From: Treponema sp. | Lineage (GTDB): Bacteria > Spirochaetota > Spirochaetia > Treponematales > Treponemataceae | Direction of reading: 5' to 3' | Assembly: GCA_016290335.1 (NCBI GenBank) | Contig: JAEETM010000005.1 | Location: 1 to 64,000, forward strand | DNA length: 64,000 nt | Shown here: positions 42,701 through 49,261 of the stretch, one piece after another | Numbering within the stretch: position 1 is the stretch's first letter | Layout of the letters: the number at the start of each line of letters is the position of its first letter | The notes under the pieces: model-generated | Database searches by the model: none | What the model was told of the DNA's origin: nothing | What the model saw: the letters and a program-made list of their open reading frames with translations, nothing else | Position numbers and translations under genes: made by a program

Positions 42701-45700
42701 ACACGTTTGCACGGAAACCAGGTTGGAACTACAACCAGTCTCTATTTTGATGACGGTGCAACAAGCAGCAGCGAGTATCATACTTCTAAGTTCTACAGTA
42801 TTATTCAGTCTCTTACAGGAAAAACAAATGCCGAAATGGCTGCAAGTGATGCAGTAGTTCCTTTGTGGCTCTGGTTCTATTCAGTAGATAAATTAGGAAA
42901 TAAATCTACTCCTACTGCTGCAAATAGATTTGCATTCAATGTTCTTCCAAATGGCGATAAACCAAGAATTGACATTACTTATCCTGCTGAAAAACAGAAG
43001 ACTGTTGTAGCACCGGTTTCTGTTGGAGGAACAATCCGAATAACAGGAACTACAGAAATTGCAACAGATAGTGTTGATGCTGTATATATTCAGATTGAAC
43101 CTGATTATGCTTACTCTAGTGCAGCTAATATTACGGGAAATGTCTTTACTGATGATTGGAAAACAGAGTTTACAAATGCTGTTACTGCTAAGAACTTGAA
43201 CTTTACTCTAAATGATTCTGCTTATGTAGGCTACCAGATTGTAGATTTGAATGATAATGATCATTATTCTGGAAAGTTTACTGACTCTCCTTACCGTTAT
43301 GCGATAAAAGTTTCCGGAACAACTAACTGGAATTTCAGCTTGAATGCTAAAAAAGAAGTTAATACTGATGGTAAGTATGTTGCAGTTAGAGCTTTTGCGG
43401 TAAGTAAAACTAATAATAAGGTAAGTGACTCTGTTACTCACGTTATGAAGATAGATGCAAATGCACCTCTTATTGGTAATACTATTCCGCTTCACCTTGT
43501 TCAATATAACAGTAATACACCAGTTGCAAGACAGGAATATACACCGGATATGTATTTGAAAGGCGAATGGTATCTTGAAGGTTCTGTTGAGCATGGAAGC
43601 GGTATACAGGAAATTACTTGGGAAGGTAGCTCAATTATTAACGATAGTACAAAGGTTACTATAAATAATGATATTTCATCTGAAGGCGTGAATAATTACA
43701 ACATCAAGATTCCAGTAGGTTCTTCTTCTATTTCTGGAGAACCAAAATATACGCTTTCGATTACTGATGCAAGAGATAATAATCCACAAACTATATCAGA
43801 AACAATAAGTTTCAAAGTTGATAATACACCGCCAGTATTAAACCTTACAAATAGTACTGATGATACTACAATTACATTGGCAGAGGACGAAACTGGTTCA
43901 GAAGTATCAAATTCAATAACTCAATCAAATGGAACCTTCACAATTGAAGGTAATGTTAACGAAGGTGAACCTGGTGATACAGGCTTTAATAGGGTAGCAA
44001 TGTTCTATACAAGAGTAGACGGTGGAGTTACAAAGCTTGTTGACCCTATGCTTGCTCAGGGAGATTCAGGAAAAGATAACTTTGAAGCCATAACAGGACT
44101 TGAGCCTTATGTTGATGTAGCTTCTGGTGGTGATGGTCTTTACTGGAGAACTGCACAAGGTACTGTTGCAAACAATGTTATTACGCTTACTTCTGTTGGT
44201 GGTACTGCAATTGCAAGTGTAACAAACTTTGCCAAGATTATCAGAGTTGGTGGTTTGTGTAAAATAAACAAGGTTATTTACAGAATCTCGGCTGTAGATA
44301 TTACAAACCATAAAGTAACTGTTGAAGGTTCTATTGCAGATATTACTTCATCAACAAGTATGTATTTCTCAGCTGGTGCGTTGATTATTGACCATAAATC
44401 TACAGAAGGCGGAAAATCTTACTATGATGTTAATGGTAATACACAGTATCGCACAACTGCTACATATAACCCAGCAGGTGTAGATACCCTTAATGATGAT
44501 GATGGCGACCAGATGATTGAAAGTGCTACAAGGAATGGTACTGCTTACAGCTGGTCTGCTTCAATCAATTCAAGCAATATTCTTGATGGTTTGGTAACTG
44601 TTCATTTTGTTGCATTCGATAATGCAGGAAATGTAAGTTATAAATCATTCAAAGCAAACGTTGCAAACAATGCTCCTAGAATTGCCGGTTATAGTTATGG
44701 AACTGACTCTAACGGTAATGGTACAGTAGATTCTAACGAAATGATAACTGACGATTGGAATATTTATACTACAGACCACAGTTCAAGAAATAAGGGTAAT
44801 GGTTATGATGTTGCTACAAAGGTAACTAATAAGACAATTGGCAGCAATGCTGATTATATTACTGTAAAAGGTGCTCTTACTGTAAAACCAGAAATTGTAG
44901 GTGGAAATATTGGACTTGGTTATACTTATAGTTATACAAAAGAAGATAATAGTACGTATACATTGCCTGATGCTGTCGCTTATACAGGTGCAGGAGCATT
45001 GCATGGTGAAGAAAATGTTGTCCGTGATGCAGATTTGTCTATAACAATTCCTCTTGCAGAATTCCTTAATACCAGTCATAAAGTCAAGAGCGGTGTTCAG
45101 AAGATAACTTTCACTGTTTGGGATAAAACTGATGGAACAACATTTGGAGTAAATAGTGGACATGCAGACATTCATCTGTGGACAAATGTTGTACTCTCAG
45201 ATTCAGAACCTCCAAAAAATACACTCAAGCGTTTCTACTGGAGAAAGAATAACAACACAATAGAAAGCTCTGTTCACTATGAAAATGGTGTTGCACAGGG
45301 ACATATCGAGCTTGAAGATGATTGGGATGATACTGCTACTTTTGCTGCGAATGAAGCTGCAGCAGCTAATGCTAAGAATGCTGAATACGATGCTGACCCT
45401 AAAGTTTCTGGTGTTGTATACTTCGAAGGTGTTGCTACAGACAATCTATGTGTAGAAAAGCTTACACTTTATGTTCCAGGTTTGAATAGTGGAAATGCTA
45501 TTACTTTTGCACAGCGAGACAGAGTGGCAAATAGTGCAACTCTTGGAGAATTCATAAACTGTTCAACAGTTGATGGTGTAACATTTGTAAGTGCAGAAGA
45601 TGAATACGACAAGAAAAATGGAAAGAATACCGTAACCTGGAAAGTAAAAGTAGACACCTCAAAAGCTAATCCAGTAGCCGCTACCGATGTAAAGGTACGC

Positions 45701-47704
45701 GCCGGTGCTATTGACCGTGGTGCTCCAAGTCTTACAAATGGTACTATAAGTTATACTGGTGCCAAAACATTTACACCTGGCACAGACTTGAGCAGCACAG
45801 GAACTGGTGCAAGAAATGCACAGGGTGAGGTAACTTCACCGCTTACAGCTTTGTATCAGATTGATATTGTTCCGTATATTACAGATATTTCTTCTGGTGA
45901 TATGGATATTGGTACAAAGAAATACTTACGCCGAACAGCAAGTGGAGCTTTTGTTGCAAGTGTTGATGATACCACAAATGCGAATATTACTGTTAAAGGC
46001 TTCAACTTAACGGGTGGCAAAGTTTACTTAGGAACAACTCAAAAGACTACTGGTACTTCTGGTAATAATCTTACAGTTGCAAAGAATATTCTTACTAACT
46101 CCGGAAAAATTAAAGTTGCAGTTGTAAATGATGGTAAGACTATTGAATCATTAAATAATCTTAATGATGATACTAAGGATTATAACAAAGAGCCTTCTCA
46201 GTTTGCTGCCAACCATACAGATGACCGTTATATTTACATGTGGGATATTACTACAACTACTTATAGTGGTGCAGAAGCTGTTATGAAACCTGAAATTAAT
46301 GGAAGTGGTGCTAAAACAGGCAATATGGTTTGGTATTATGCAAGCAATGTAGATTCAATGTATGCAAACGGAACAAAACTTTGTAACTCATGGGGTGGTG
46401 CAATTGTAGGTGGAAATTTCGCATATAACGATATTGGTAAACCATCTTGGGTTTATTTGCATAATACAAGCTGGACAGGTACAACATCATATAAGATTTA
46501 TGGTTCTGTTCAGTGGGGTAAAGAATGGATGTCGAATTATGATGCTCGTAATTGGAATGTTGTGCCGTATGATAATTATAGAAATTACAATCACCGAGGA
46601 GCTTATGATGAGATTTATTACAATACCGCTCGTCTAGGATTGGGTAATCTTTCTTTTGTTGACGATAATAATTATTCTTATAATGATACGGTAATGAATC
46701 GTTACCAGAATATTAAGGTCGCAGCAACAGGAAATGCTACAGATACTTTGAATATGATTGCATATTTTGATAAAGCAGATGAATCTCGTTCTATTGTATT
46801 CTGGCGATTCCATGAAGGAACGGGTGTTACTAAAACACAACCTCTTACATATACAAGAAGTGGGGGTAATTGGGAGGCTTATACTTTTACAGCTAATACT
46901 TGGGCAGATATAACTCGAGAAGCAGGTCAAACAACTACGTATGGTGATGGTGATTCTATTGTTGGTATGAAGACTCCTAAAGGTCGAGAGAAATTAACTT
47001 CTGATGGTGCAGATAGTAAGTATTTTGATATGGTTTATGATTCTGTAAAGAAAGTTGTGTATGTTGCCTATTATGATGAAACGGCAGGTGCACTTAAGAT
47101 TACCTATCTCAATAATCCTGCTGCAGGTTCCGCCGGAAATTGGACAAATAAAACATGGAGTACAGCTTTCACTGTTGATCCAGAAGCTGCTGGTCAATAT
47201 GTATCAATGAAGACAGATAGTGAGGGTAAAATACATCTTGCTTACTACGATTCAACAGGTTCATACTTAAAGTATGCTCTTGTTACTCCAACTATAACAA
47301 CTACTGGTAATGGTAACAATGCTGTAAGTACAGTTACAGACCTTTCAGTTACAAAGAAAGTGCTTGTAGATACTCTCTTTACAAACGGTATGTTCAACAG
47401 TATTACTCTCAGACAGTTTGGTACTGGAGATGTTCGTCCTGTAATTACCAGTTACTCAATTTCTTATGGTGGAACCAAATATGCTTTGCGTACTTCATGG
47501 CCTCTTACAACAGTTGCCAATATAGAAGCTGGTGCAACTGAAGATGGTTACACAGGTAAATGGGAAACTGTAGTTGTAGTTTCTTCAAATGCTCCAACAC
47601 AAGATAATACTTACACAGAAACTAATGGAACTGGTTATACTGGTAATATAGTTGTTGGTTATACAGCATCCAAGCTGGAGCAGGCATTACTTCTCAGTGA
47701 GTAA
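27770..47704 (+). CDS. Giant Ig-like repeat lipoprotein B (6,644 residues)
   Basis: The ATG at 27770 follows AAGGGG; a longer reading starting at 27728 would put 14 polar residues before the signal peptide and is rejected. The lipobox SILSC places the lipidated cysteine at residue 21, and the next residues (DVEIGLG-SVDT) match those of the upstream paralogue. Architecture is the same: two modules, a non-repetitive insert, a long Ig-like array, an EF-hand-like loop (DSNGNGTVDSNE, near residue 5,645), and a C-terminal part with an IPT-like segment (ITVKGFNLTGG) and propeller-like repeats (VAYYDETAGALKITY, HLAYYDSTGSYLKYA). Relative to paralogue A it carries extra modules near 37150-38480, and its C-terminus is shorter and quite diverged. 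A large cell-surface adhesin or spacer protein is the likely role. Confidence 0.9.
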   Translation: MRRTGLFFGLVTVLAISILSCDVEIGLGASVDTRAPKLEIENPPIGSVIRDVFAMSGTCEDDGKIKSVIIELKHTGTGVTLPAFEGTFNQKEGIWSCEIDPLDEENPVSDGSYEATVTITDTAERETIRTRAFTIDNTPPVLAITRPSAVIPTGEDPEKYSSNDYDSYGQDLVISGYVADTCERRFISVDIYDMKGEKKYSTLEAEDENSKYIKIDSDFSTSIASFGDSAYTAIYGDDYEAGTKMFFCEITVYDSARKYPLDSSTLIPEDLLGNSAKYFYMYEGELYNSVFDPYMMTDVYKILNGSFEDDDSRTVDTTTPEEVKLALENVDYQETRGFLSLNPKNNPYFKVSGYDSLNADEMENGTVFDNTDNHITNNSSKVIEVSPGLDQTPLEQDTLGLYLLRTDDFGNTLDLNGNIVELKNIKDEDKIWLVRPLKDEDGNAILTEEKNADEIAERENVFSKSGSTFKFTIEITTTKPTVDGHTLFSGDKYLFFVQGYDKKKVPVKNSGSVFGFKLVESGTAPALTIKSVSPKYITTNKDSIIENAAKTVNVSMAFAGDSPFRLKRIVNDGEEVEVLTSENNFKENEYIDEYTPSQEEFSSGQVSIKYILTGNNNLTNYAEDVFYIDNDLPEVISFEVPGTDKTENSSYKFSGIVSDGDSTSSSKIAEVQMKISSIDEDGNPLTDAEGKALTSDWVSVGDTDKWNHIVVFQSADDDFNKAFSVEGKKKVEIRAIDAAGNMSAIEEKDFFYDTDSPNLEVNTYKMGNDTEQPIKSKFFISKGFSISGTANDSNGLKSLILKQTMGDESVEIEIPVDNNGNWTIGNLPRNGTTDEVLLETGIYTFVITATDLTGKKTESASYNAEIDRDKPVVTITSPADGSTVSGTNFRFTGTLNDEGTGVTSYSYKFVKAGVNKDSVSWILENTTSDEWSFYKELAEGTASQASSLCEGEWSLFVRTVDGAGNESAEVEHKFTIDKNIPSLEATIVSTPDCFNNTTNSVWYYSDELSGTISYSDTYAMDSSKPYSFIMGDVDITSAVDVSDGNWTINNTLFNQIEGFNPSSLDNSQKVLYITVYDKVGKTNNKSFTVYKDTAAPTATIEYPEQGDPISNSQFTARGSISDGSGVGIDSFVYSLNGGAYQPINSGIVGSTWTKEFNFENEPEGEVTLEIMATDKLGYESVPSSVTFFYDKQNPEVSINEDNKYYVKDTAYTLSGTAYDTNRLSKVTIQDNTTTYSSEGTNPQITLTGVEAAVSEDSAANWSKIFTTGSNGTLKDGLHTFRVTAYDSSNRVSTTKTKELFIDTTAPVINSIVTPSPMDTEESYYQFSGMAVDNTPSNAVSTNAASGIEKILVQFADKNNPSTKTTWLEATGTTRWNLLVTYANSTYSSVFGSNQGEKIIYVKAIDMAGNESAVEERTFVYDKAQPTVSISSYTIGSNNTPQLLGATTQFDVSNSFSLSGTASDTYKLKNIQVFQKKDDGEDQLVVEIPVTTTSYNWTVSGLPRAEDSLGSVTGTADTETDATYRYYVKVFDASSTEGKTSQTSPITVRIDKTAPTVTITSPAIDFASADDVISGSSKIFEGTAVDNENGSGLASYSYAFSHSSTAPAANSNEWTTVNAENGNWSIRRDLLATDTTNTSPESLTQGEWYLFVKAVDKAGNAITSPVTRHFWVDQSAPSLSNVNIEGGIYYYNTNSLTLTGNAFDSNALAEDDAVVIKRGNTVLETIPRTSIPANGDWSVVLDADDIPANGSTAITIEVKDCVGRTSGVSSYTVCRDMTPPVVTASLATNAERVYQKSVNYTFSGTVSDLNLSDVTAVLYKNDVATEQETALIPRGSAWEWKVYDLEEAYYSIKITAKDKADNQTEYTSGSVMIDTTAPLSTISGTSLYDSDGASLATPATNAAVLTNGTAIDAGRYYAQSSYTLSGIITEANFANTTSTLELKENGTTKNVAFTGNGSTASPYTWSYTPASLADGTYAYTLKLTDKAGNTTTYSATVVYDTTAPVLGIEVPVANAAYPYIPTASGSVSDAGIGIEERKWSSDNTNWSDVEMTTTTNWSASIGTMDSEGPVTLYVKAKDKFGRETSESVNFSYDLYNPQLTETDTVDEYQKAGYSFTLTGTAGDTNALDNITITEGTNVYGSTNASDSTGTARITTQNAAVTLSESNGDTELSTESGKGKNWSITFASTDTTTLSPGRHTFTITAKDTAGKTSTSEVKNIFIDTIAPQVLTAVTPTTSQTANASFRFTGTAKDNNNSSADSRVEMVKVKFNSYSSASATETEPSATTEWFDANGDTSWNYIAVFTDEGLNSVFGDSKGYKTISVKAIDYAGNESPVFESPKFLYDREIPTSVINSYTPENGSAVNLTSTTSFFANNTFKLSLTANDDYSVKKIVVKQKNNGITKTVYTLDNINLSQKAVDVLNLPRDVSGLDDDDDDATATSALVLNENSSGEYEYSVEVTDLAGKSASVATVKANIDKKVPVINLDTELNAAYYQGLSKTFSFSANDPTASDGSSGSGLSKYYYKYTQDTAAQTVSSSGWTEKVASSSFDVIPSLVSGNTLGTNGELNEGHWYLWYYVKDVAGNTSTPTSVNFWFDQGNPSLTAAVTPANNSVTGSGTEFYFNSGLTGTISASDSSNVAPALSYKIDDEDAVPVTGSSWTIPEGSFSDEGTYSLVFTATDQVGRTATKEFTVHKDVSGPEISITSPTNNSYFEQATINIRGSVNDGTTENPGSGVNKVYYSTNNTNWTELTTYSAGGAIWNDTVSLDQQGNVTLYVKAVDKLGQESTHPSVTFSYDAAAPVIVENDSVAANQKQGYSFTLTGTAYDTNELSYVEIVDKIGDTLQGTYSTSNGTLSVTSGTVATAKSEATKVTWSKTFSASDANPLEQGTHTFTIKAKDTSERLAATITKTVTVDTILPEIEITTPSAAGFTKSAFVTFNGTLTEVNFDSLEIKLYKEAGATDELIETVNTTPQGADGNWSYTANLPDEDKAYYITVKATDKVGNIATETSAQITTDFTAPATTLTSSGLTNESAESVTAISENVTYYAKNSYTVSGTITEANYDRTKVTITATKDNVNVTAPSITVNTDKTWSFTGITGTGTYEYSLKIEDKAANSKTYKIKVVYDNTAPETLSITTAATSGVNSISGSSKTFEGSASDSGSGLSSYSYAFTQGNSAPAADSNDWTKVETGNGNWSFTRTVISSTSPSPNCLHEGLWTLYVKATDKAGNTSTTPVSRQYWVDQSAPAITDLNNAAINYFNGTLTITGKAIDTNALAASGAVVIKNGTTTLATIDSVGTGGTWTASINGSSITANTAVDLTIQATDCVGKSSDAVTYTVYKDTNPPVIAFTSPDGNLAQDEPLSGTSGIFSGTTTDAASGVASYSYVFSKGSTAPATGWTTVTNAVTSWSIPKTFTAGTGTAANDEGQWYLFVKAADKAGNETVSASSLSFWYDNSVPTITASMTTATGKCENKDGKYYFNGTIAANTALTGSITASDTSAVAPTISYKIDSGTEVEITGTNASTGTSSGTWSIPSSAFTQDGEYTVKIIATDQCGRKAEQTYNVYRDTLAPTITITAPAAATGTIVNTASYTFGGTIADPTFYSASAVLYKDTAATDTTTTIEVNDNNTWTWRPTGLEDGTYHIVVTAKDKVSNTATKTTGTVIVDRTAPATSIVPAEGNNITDASFAAVDELENGKTYYTSSSYTITGVINDNNWGTGATAKYKIDNGAETTLTVNASTKAWSLPAATAGHTYEIKLKDSAGNENTYSFTISYDNVPPTATVAIPENNITDPQYALSANNYSFKLSASDPDNGVGVKELSYIFTTTTSLPAANAGWQTDSNFTTADKYVVMDLVALNTVDSNSQTVENTLTATQLPEGTWYLWVKAKDKAGNVTNDETITTNRRQIIVDKANPTLTVTNSLNESGTNPVYEEVTGSGYTISGTVSDTHAVASNDAIVIKVDGEIKTTIAKTSLTGTPAVNWSYTIPKDSIHENGLTEVEVIAKDVVGKTTSKKYNLYYDTAAPELEVNAPAMGEQVENAEKIIKGTVRDDGYGLAKLEFALKNSSNTTVKDSSNNDISGYWSATTSNVTNNYPLKIKGEQWFYAGQPDENGVTGNTALTIPLGTAEGTLKLVVTATEKVVGSHTARTKTEEITFYYDAAEPNITESGSVSRITNTDFVLTGTAYDTNQLAKIEIKQGGVLKATTEANPAAGVVAISFANGTDSTAQGYNGSYTLASAKADSTKGYWEATFPASSYADGSYQFSITATDISGKMTTVTRTIQMDKTAPANISPSTTGGTEISSKNWYNSRALAISVTATDTNGSGVSTADYSLVAYNEASSNADPTEAYRSWTNIPNNGEAFVGTVNLPADGENTFYVRVKDVAGNYGYNNTGLTVYIDSAAPASATVASVDGVVAGDGENQFGGTKLTNGSSNIAFTMTAADAGTVGTDATGIGSIKIIKVGNNTLEGNAQINVTEDKDTHELGAEIPSTSITTSGGVIARVTDKVGNSYDFTLFQIQFDNKYPKVTISNIADADTSVTGTQINGTTTINGTASDDQTLASVKLQYSRKTGATTWSDWADTGLTNQGTIYSWSFKVNTTQSPYSDGDTVRFRVLATDAAGNEGNSGTTGTATGNIYGTGDSAAAYAEVIISQDSDRPVIGISNLEMSDENQVSGETSYYWHRYGSMYGTVSDDDGSVTSVKYKIGSDGTWSGNIYSNGMWQISNLTDGAKDIYFEVIDGGNTTFTSSLTKKPKVQDSQGAAKLGYTDSDTVVLNVKVDTQDPEIISKKYYLSSSKDYNAETDWDAASNLAVLSTKDSGGTNKYLYVEVKESDSNGIDTGSSSITFDGVTATTTADVANQLPNKVRQISQSINAGVTTTIVRIDLSQFETGSRAFMITVYDNATKYKIESTNVSVDNTTPVMEVSNYEAGVVLYGSNSNTIRFIQQNESDISELWYYVTDDANFAPVYNAESGTYNSFTRLHGNQVGTTTSLYFDDGATSSSEYHTSKFYSIIQSLTGKTNAEMAASDAVVPLWLWFYSVDKLGNKSTPTAANRFAFNVLPNGDKPRIDITYPAEKQKTVVAPVSVGGTIRITGTTEIATDSVDAVYIQIEPDYAYSSAANITGNVFTDDWKTEFTNAVTAKNLNFTLNDSAYVGYQIVDLNDNDHYSGKFTDSPYRYAIKVSGTTNWNFSLNAKKEVNTDGKYVAVRAFAVSKTNNKVSDSVTHVMKIDANAPLIGNTIPLHLVQYNSNTPVARQEYTPDMYLKGEWYLEGSVEHGSGIQEITWEGSSIINDSTKVTINNDISSEGVNNYNIKIPVGSSSISGEPKYTLSITDARDNNPQTISETISFKVDNTPPVLNLTNSTDDTTITLAEDETGSEVSNSITQSNGTFTIEGNVNEGEPGDTGFNRVAMFYTRVDGGVTKLVDPMLAQGDSGKDNFEAITGLEPYVDVASGGDGLYWRTAQGTVANNVITLTSVGGTAIASVTNFAKIIRVGGLCKINKVIYRISAVDITNHKVTVEGSIADITSSTSMYFSAGALIIDHKSTEGGKSYYDVNGNTQYRTTATYNPAGVDTLNDDDGDQMIESATRNGTAYSWSASINSSNILDGLVTVHFVAFDNAGNVSYKSFKANVANNAPRIAGYSYGTDSNGNGTVDSNEMITDDWNIYTTDHSSRNKGNGYDVATKVTNKTIGSNADYITVKGALTVKPEIVGGNIGLGYTYSYTKEDNSTYTLPDAVAYTGAGALHGEENVVRDADLSITIPLAEFLNTSHKVKSGVQKITFTVWDKTDGTTFGVNSGHADIHLWTNVVLSDSEPPKNTLKRFYWRKNNNTIESSVHYENGVAQGHIELEDDWDDTATFAANEAAAANAKNAEYDADPKVSGVVYFEGVATDNLCVEKLTLYVPGLNSGNAITFAQRDRVANSATLGEFINCSTVDGVTFVSAEDEYDKKNGKNTVTWKVKVDTSKANPVAATDVKVRAGAIDRGAPSLTNGTISYTGAKTFTPGTDLSSTGTGARNAQGEVTSPLTALYQIDIVPYITDISSGDMDIGTKKYLRRTASGAFVASVDDTTNANITVKGFNLTGGKVYLGTTQKTTGTSGNNLTVAKNILTNSGKIKVAVVNDGKTIESLNNLNDDTKDYNKEPSQFAANHTDDRYIYMWDITTTTYSGAEAVMKPEINGSGAKTGNMVWYYASNVDSMYANGTKLCNSWGGAIVGGNFAYNDIGKPSWVYLHNTSWTGTTSYKIYGSVQWGKEWMSNYDARNWNVVPYDNYRNYNHRGAYDEIYYNTARLGLGNLSFVDDNNYSYNDTVMNRYQNIKVAATGNATDTLNMIAYFDKADESRSIVFWRFHEGTGVTKTQPLTYTRSGGNWEAYTFTANTWADITREAGQTTTYGDGDSIVGMKTPKGREKLTSDGADSKYFDMVYDSVKKVVYVAYYDETAGALKITYLNNPAAGSAGNWTNKTWSTAFTVDPEAAGQYVSMKTDSEGKIHLAYYDSTGSYLKYALVTPTITTTGNGNNAVSTVTDLSVTKKVLVDTLFTNGMFNSITLRQFGTGDVRPVITSYSISYGGTKYALRTSWPLTTVANIEAGATEDGYTGKWETVVVVSSNAPTQDNTYTETNGTGYTGNIVVGYTASKLEQALLLSE
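37150..38480 (+). repeat. Extra Ig modules in lipoprotein B absent at the matching place in A
   Basis: On both sides the two paralogues align (a VVYDNTAP / IVYDDTPP linker on the left, the YNATVVLYKD / YSASAVLYKD module on the right), but B has about 1.3 kb, some three to four modules, in between. The inserted modules (SGSSKTFEGSASDSGSGL, CLHEGLWTLYVKATDKAGN) resemble modules elsewhere in both proteins, notably 12200-12540 and 32440-32790, which points to internal duplication. Confidence 0.75.
40814..41648 (+). repeat. Block nearly identical to 19362-20190 in the paralogue
   Basis: This is the partner of the block in lipoprotein A. The offset is 21,452 bases at the left end. Synonymous positions are mostly shared, unlike the N- and C-terminal regions of the two genes. 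Confidence 0.85.
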
Positions 47705-47737
47705 ACATGAACTTTCTATTAAGAAGTTCTTTAAGTT

Positions 47738-47775
47738 AAAAAAACACACACCTTGCAAACCCCAGCAAGGTGTGT
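47738..47775 (-). terminator. Intrinsic terminator of the dehydrogenase operon
   Basis: ACACACCTTGC (47746-47756) and GCAAGGTGTGT (47765-47775) are a perfect 11-bp inverted repeat. Read on the minus strand the stem is followed by a T-tract (complement of the seven A's at 47738-47744), which is the classic form, about 95 bases beyond the aldehyde dehydrogenase stop. Confidence 0.85.
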
Positions 47776-47789
47776 TATCCAGTTTGTGG

Positions 47790-47847
47790 CCCGCCACATT
47801 GGTTTTGAATCAATTGTTTTCAAAATCAGTGTGACGGGTGTTTTTTT
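47790..47847 (+). terminator. Long-stem intrinsic terminator of giant lipoprotein B gene
   Basis: CCCGCCACATTGGTTTTGA pairs with the stretch ending TGTGACGGG (to 47838) over about 19 positions with one mismatch and two G-T pairs, followed by TG and seven T's (47841-47847). It overlaps no gene and sits between the converging giant gene and dehydrogenase operon. Confidence 0.8.
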
Positions 47848-47870
47848 ATGTGTTATTCGGATGTTTGCCG

Positions 47871-49250
47871 TTACTTCAAAAACAGCCTTACGAGCGATTC
47901 TTTGCTTTTGTTGTAAGGCTGGTAGCGCATGTTTATGTCAATCCAGGTCTTTTTGTCAACAATGCTCTTTTTATGGCTGAAGGTGTCGAAGCCGACTTTG
48001 CCGTGGTAGGCACCCATACCGCTTTCGCCAACGCCGCCAAAGCCCATGTTGTTTGTGGCAAGGTGGACTACAACATCATTTATACAGCCGCCACCGAACG
48101 AGCAGCGGGTAAGAATGCGTTTCTGCAAGCCTTTGTTCTGTGTAAAAAGATAGAGGGCAAGCGGCTTCTGGTGACCGTTTACAATCTGGTATAATTCATC
48201 TTCATTTTTATAAGTGAGGATTGGCAGAATTGGACCAAAAATCTCTTCGCCCATAACGGCATCATCCCAGGTAACGTTGTCCAAAACGGTTGGTTCAATC
48301 TTTAAAGTTTCGGCATTTGACTTTCCGCCAACAGCAATCTTGCCGGCATCAATCAATCCGCGAACACGCTCAAAGTGCTTGGCGTTTATAATTTTTCCGT
48401 AGCTTGGATTTTCAAGAGGATTATCTCCAAACTGGATTTTAATCTGTTTTTTAAGCTCTGAAACAAACTGTTCTTTTACCGATTCGTGGCAGAGAACATA
48501 GTCAGGGGCAACACAGGTCTGACCGCAGTTCAAATATTTACCCCAGGTAATTCGTTTTGCGGCAAGCGGAATCTTTGCAGTTGAATCTATAATACAAGGT
48601 GATTTTCCACCAAGCTCAAGTGTTACAGGTGTAAGATATTCGGCAGCTTTTCGCAGAACTTCTTTTCCAACACCCTGACTTCCTGTAAAGAAAATATAAT
48701 CAAACTTCTGTTCAAGCAGGCACTGGTTTTCGGCACGTCCGCCAGTTACAACGGCAACGTATTCCGGGTCAAAGCATTCTGCAATCAATTTTGCAATTAC
48801 ATCACTTGTTGCAGGAGAGTAAGCACTTGGTTTTACAACACATGTATTTCCGGCAGCAACTGCATCTACAAGCGGGTCAATTGTCAAAAGGAAAGGATAA
48901 TTCCACGGACTCATAATCAGAACGTTTCCGTAAGGAGAGGCTTTAACAAAGCTTTTTGCAGCAAAGTTTGTAAGGCATGTTGCGCGTGGAGAATCTTTTG
49001 CAAACTTGCGTGTATGCTTTATCATATAGGAAATCTCGCTCATTACAAGACCGGCTTCGCACATAAAACCTTCGAATGCACTTTTACCAAGGTCGGCAGT
49101 GAGCGCATCAGTAATTTCTTTTTCGTGAGATTTTACTGCAGCGTAAAGCTTTTTGAGTGCGGCAATTCGGTTTTCTACAGGTAAAGTGTTTCCTTTTTCA
49201 AAAAAATACTTCTGTTTTTCAACAATCGCTTTGATTTCCACTTCTGTCAT
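47871..49250 (-). CDS. NAD(P)-dependent aldehyde dehydrogenase (class 3-like)
   Basis: The 459-residue enzyme oxidises an aldehyde to the acid with NAD(P). Visible family motifs are the cofactor region MSPWNYPF followed by KPSAYSPAT, FFTGSQGVGK, the general-base glutamate in LELGGKSP (about residue 211) and the catalytic cysteine in NCGQTCVAPDY (about residue 245), then EEIFGPILP and FGGVGESGMG. The short length and the PWNYPF pattern fit the class 3 (ALDH3/YwdH-like) branch, often acting on fatty or aromatic aldehydes. The gene starts 11 bases after the alcohol dehydrogenase stop on the same strand, so the pair could interconvert an alcohol, its aldehyde and the acid. The substrate is unknown. 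Confidence 0.93.
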   Translation of the reverse strand: MTEVEIKAIVEKQKYFFEKGNTLPVENRIAALKKLYAAVKSHEKEITDALTADLGKSAFEGFMCEAGLVMSEISYMIKHTRKFAKDSPRATCLTNFAAKSFVKASPYGNVLIMSPWNYPFLLTIDPLVDAVAAGNTCVVKPSAYSPATSDVIAKLIAECFDPEYVAVVTGGRAENQCLLEQKFDYIFFTGSQGVGKEVLRKAAEYLTPVTLELGGKSPCIIDSTAKIPLAAKRITWGKYLNCGQTCVAPDYVLCHESVKEQFVSELKKQIKIQFGDNPLENPSYGKIINAKHFERVRGLIDAGKIAVGGKSNAETLKIEPTVLDNVTWDDAVMGEEIFGPILPILTYKNEDELYQIVNGHQKPLALYLFTQNKGLQKRILTRCSFGGGCINDVVVHLATNNMGFGGVGESGMGAYHGKVGFDTFSHKKSIVDKKTWIDINMRYQPYNKSKESLVRLFLK

Positions 49251-49261
49251 TTTTTCCTTCC

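Larger units (their letters stand above)
29330..44680 (+). repeat. Ig-like module array of giant lipoprotein B
   Basis: The modules follow the same plan as in paralogue A (D-x-x-x-P linker, SGT strand, W-containing centre, DKAGN end). A frequent sub-type contains LxEGxWYLxVKAxDKAGN followed by WVDQSAP. Confidence 0.85.
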
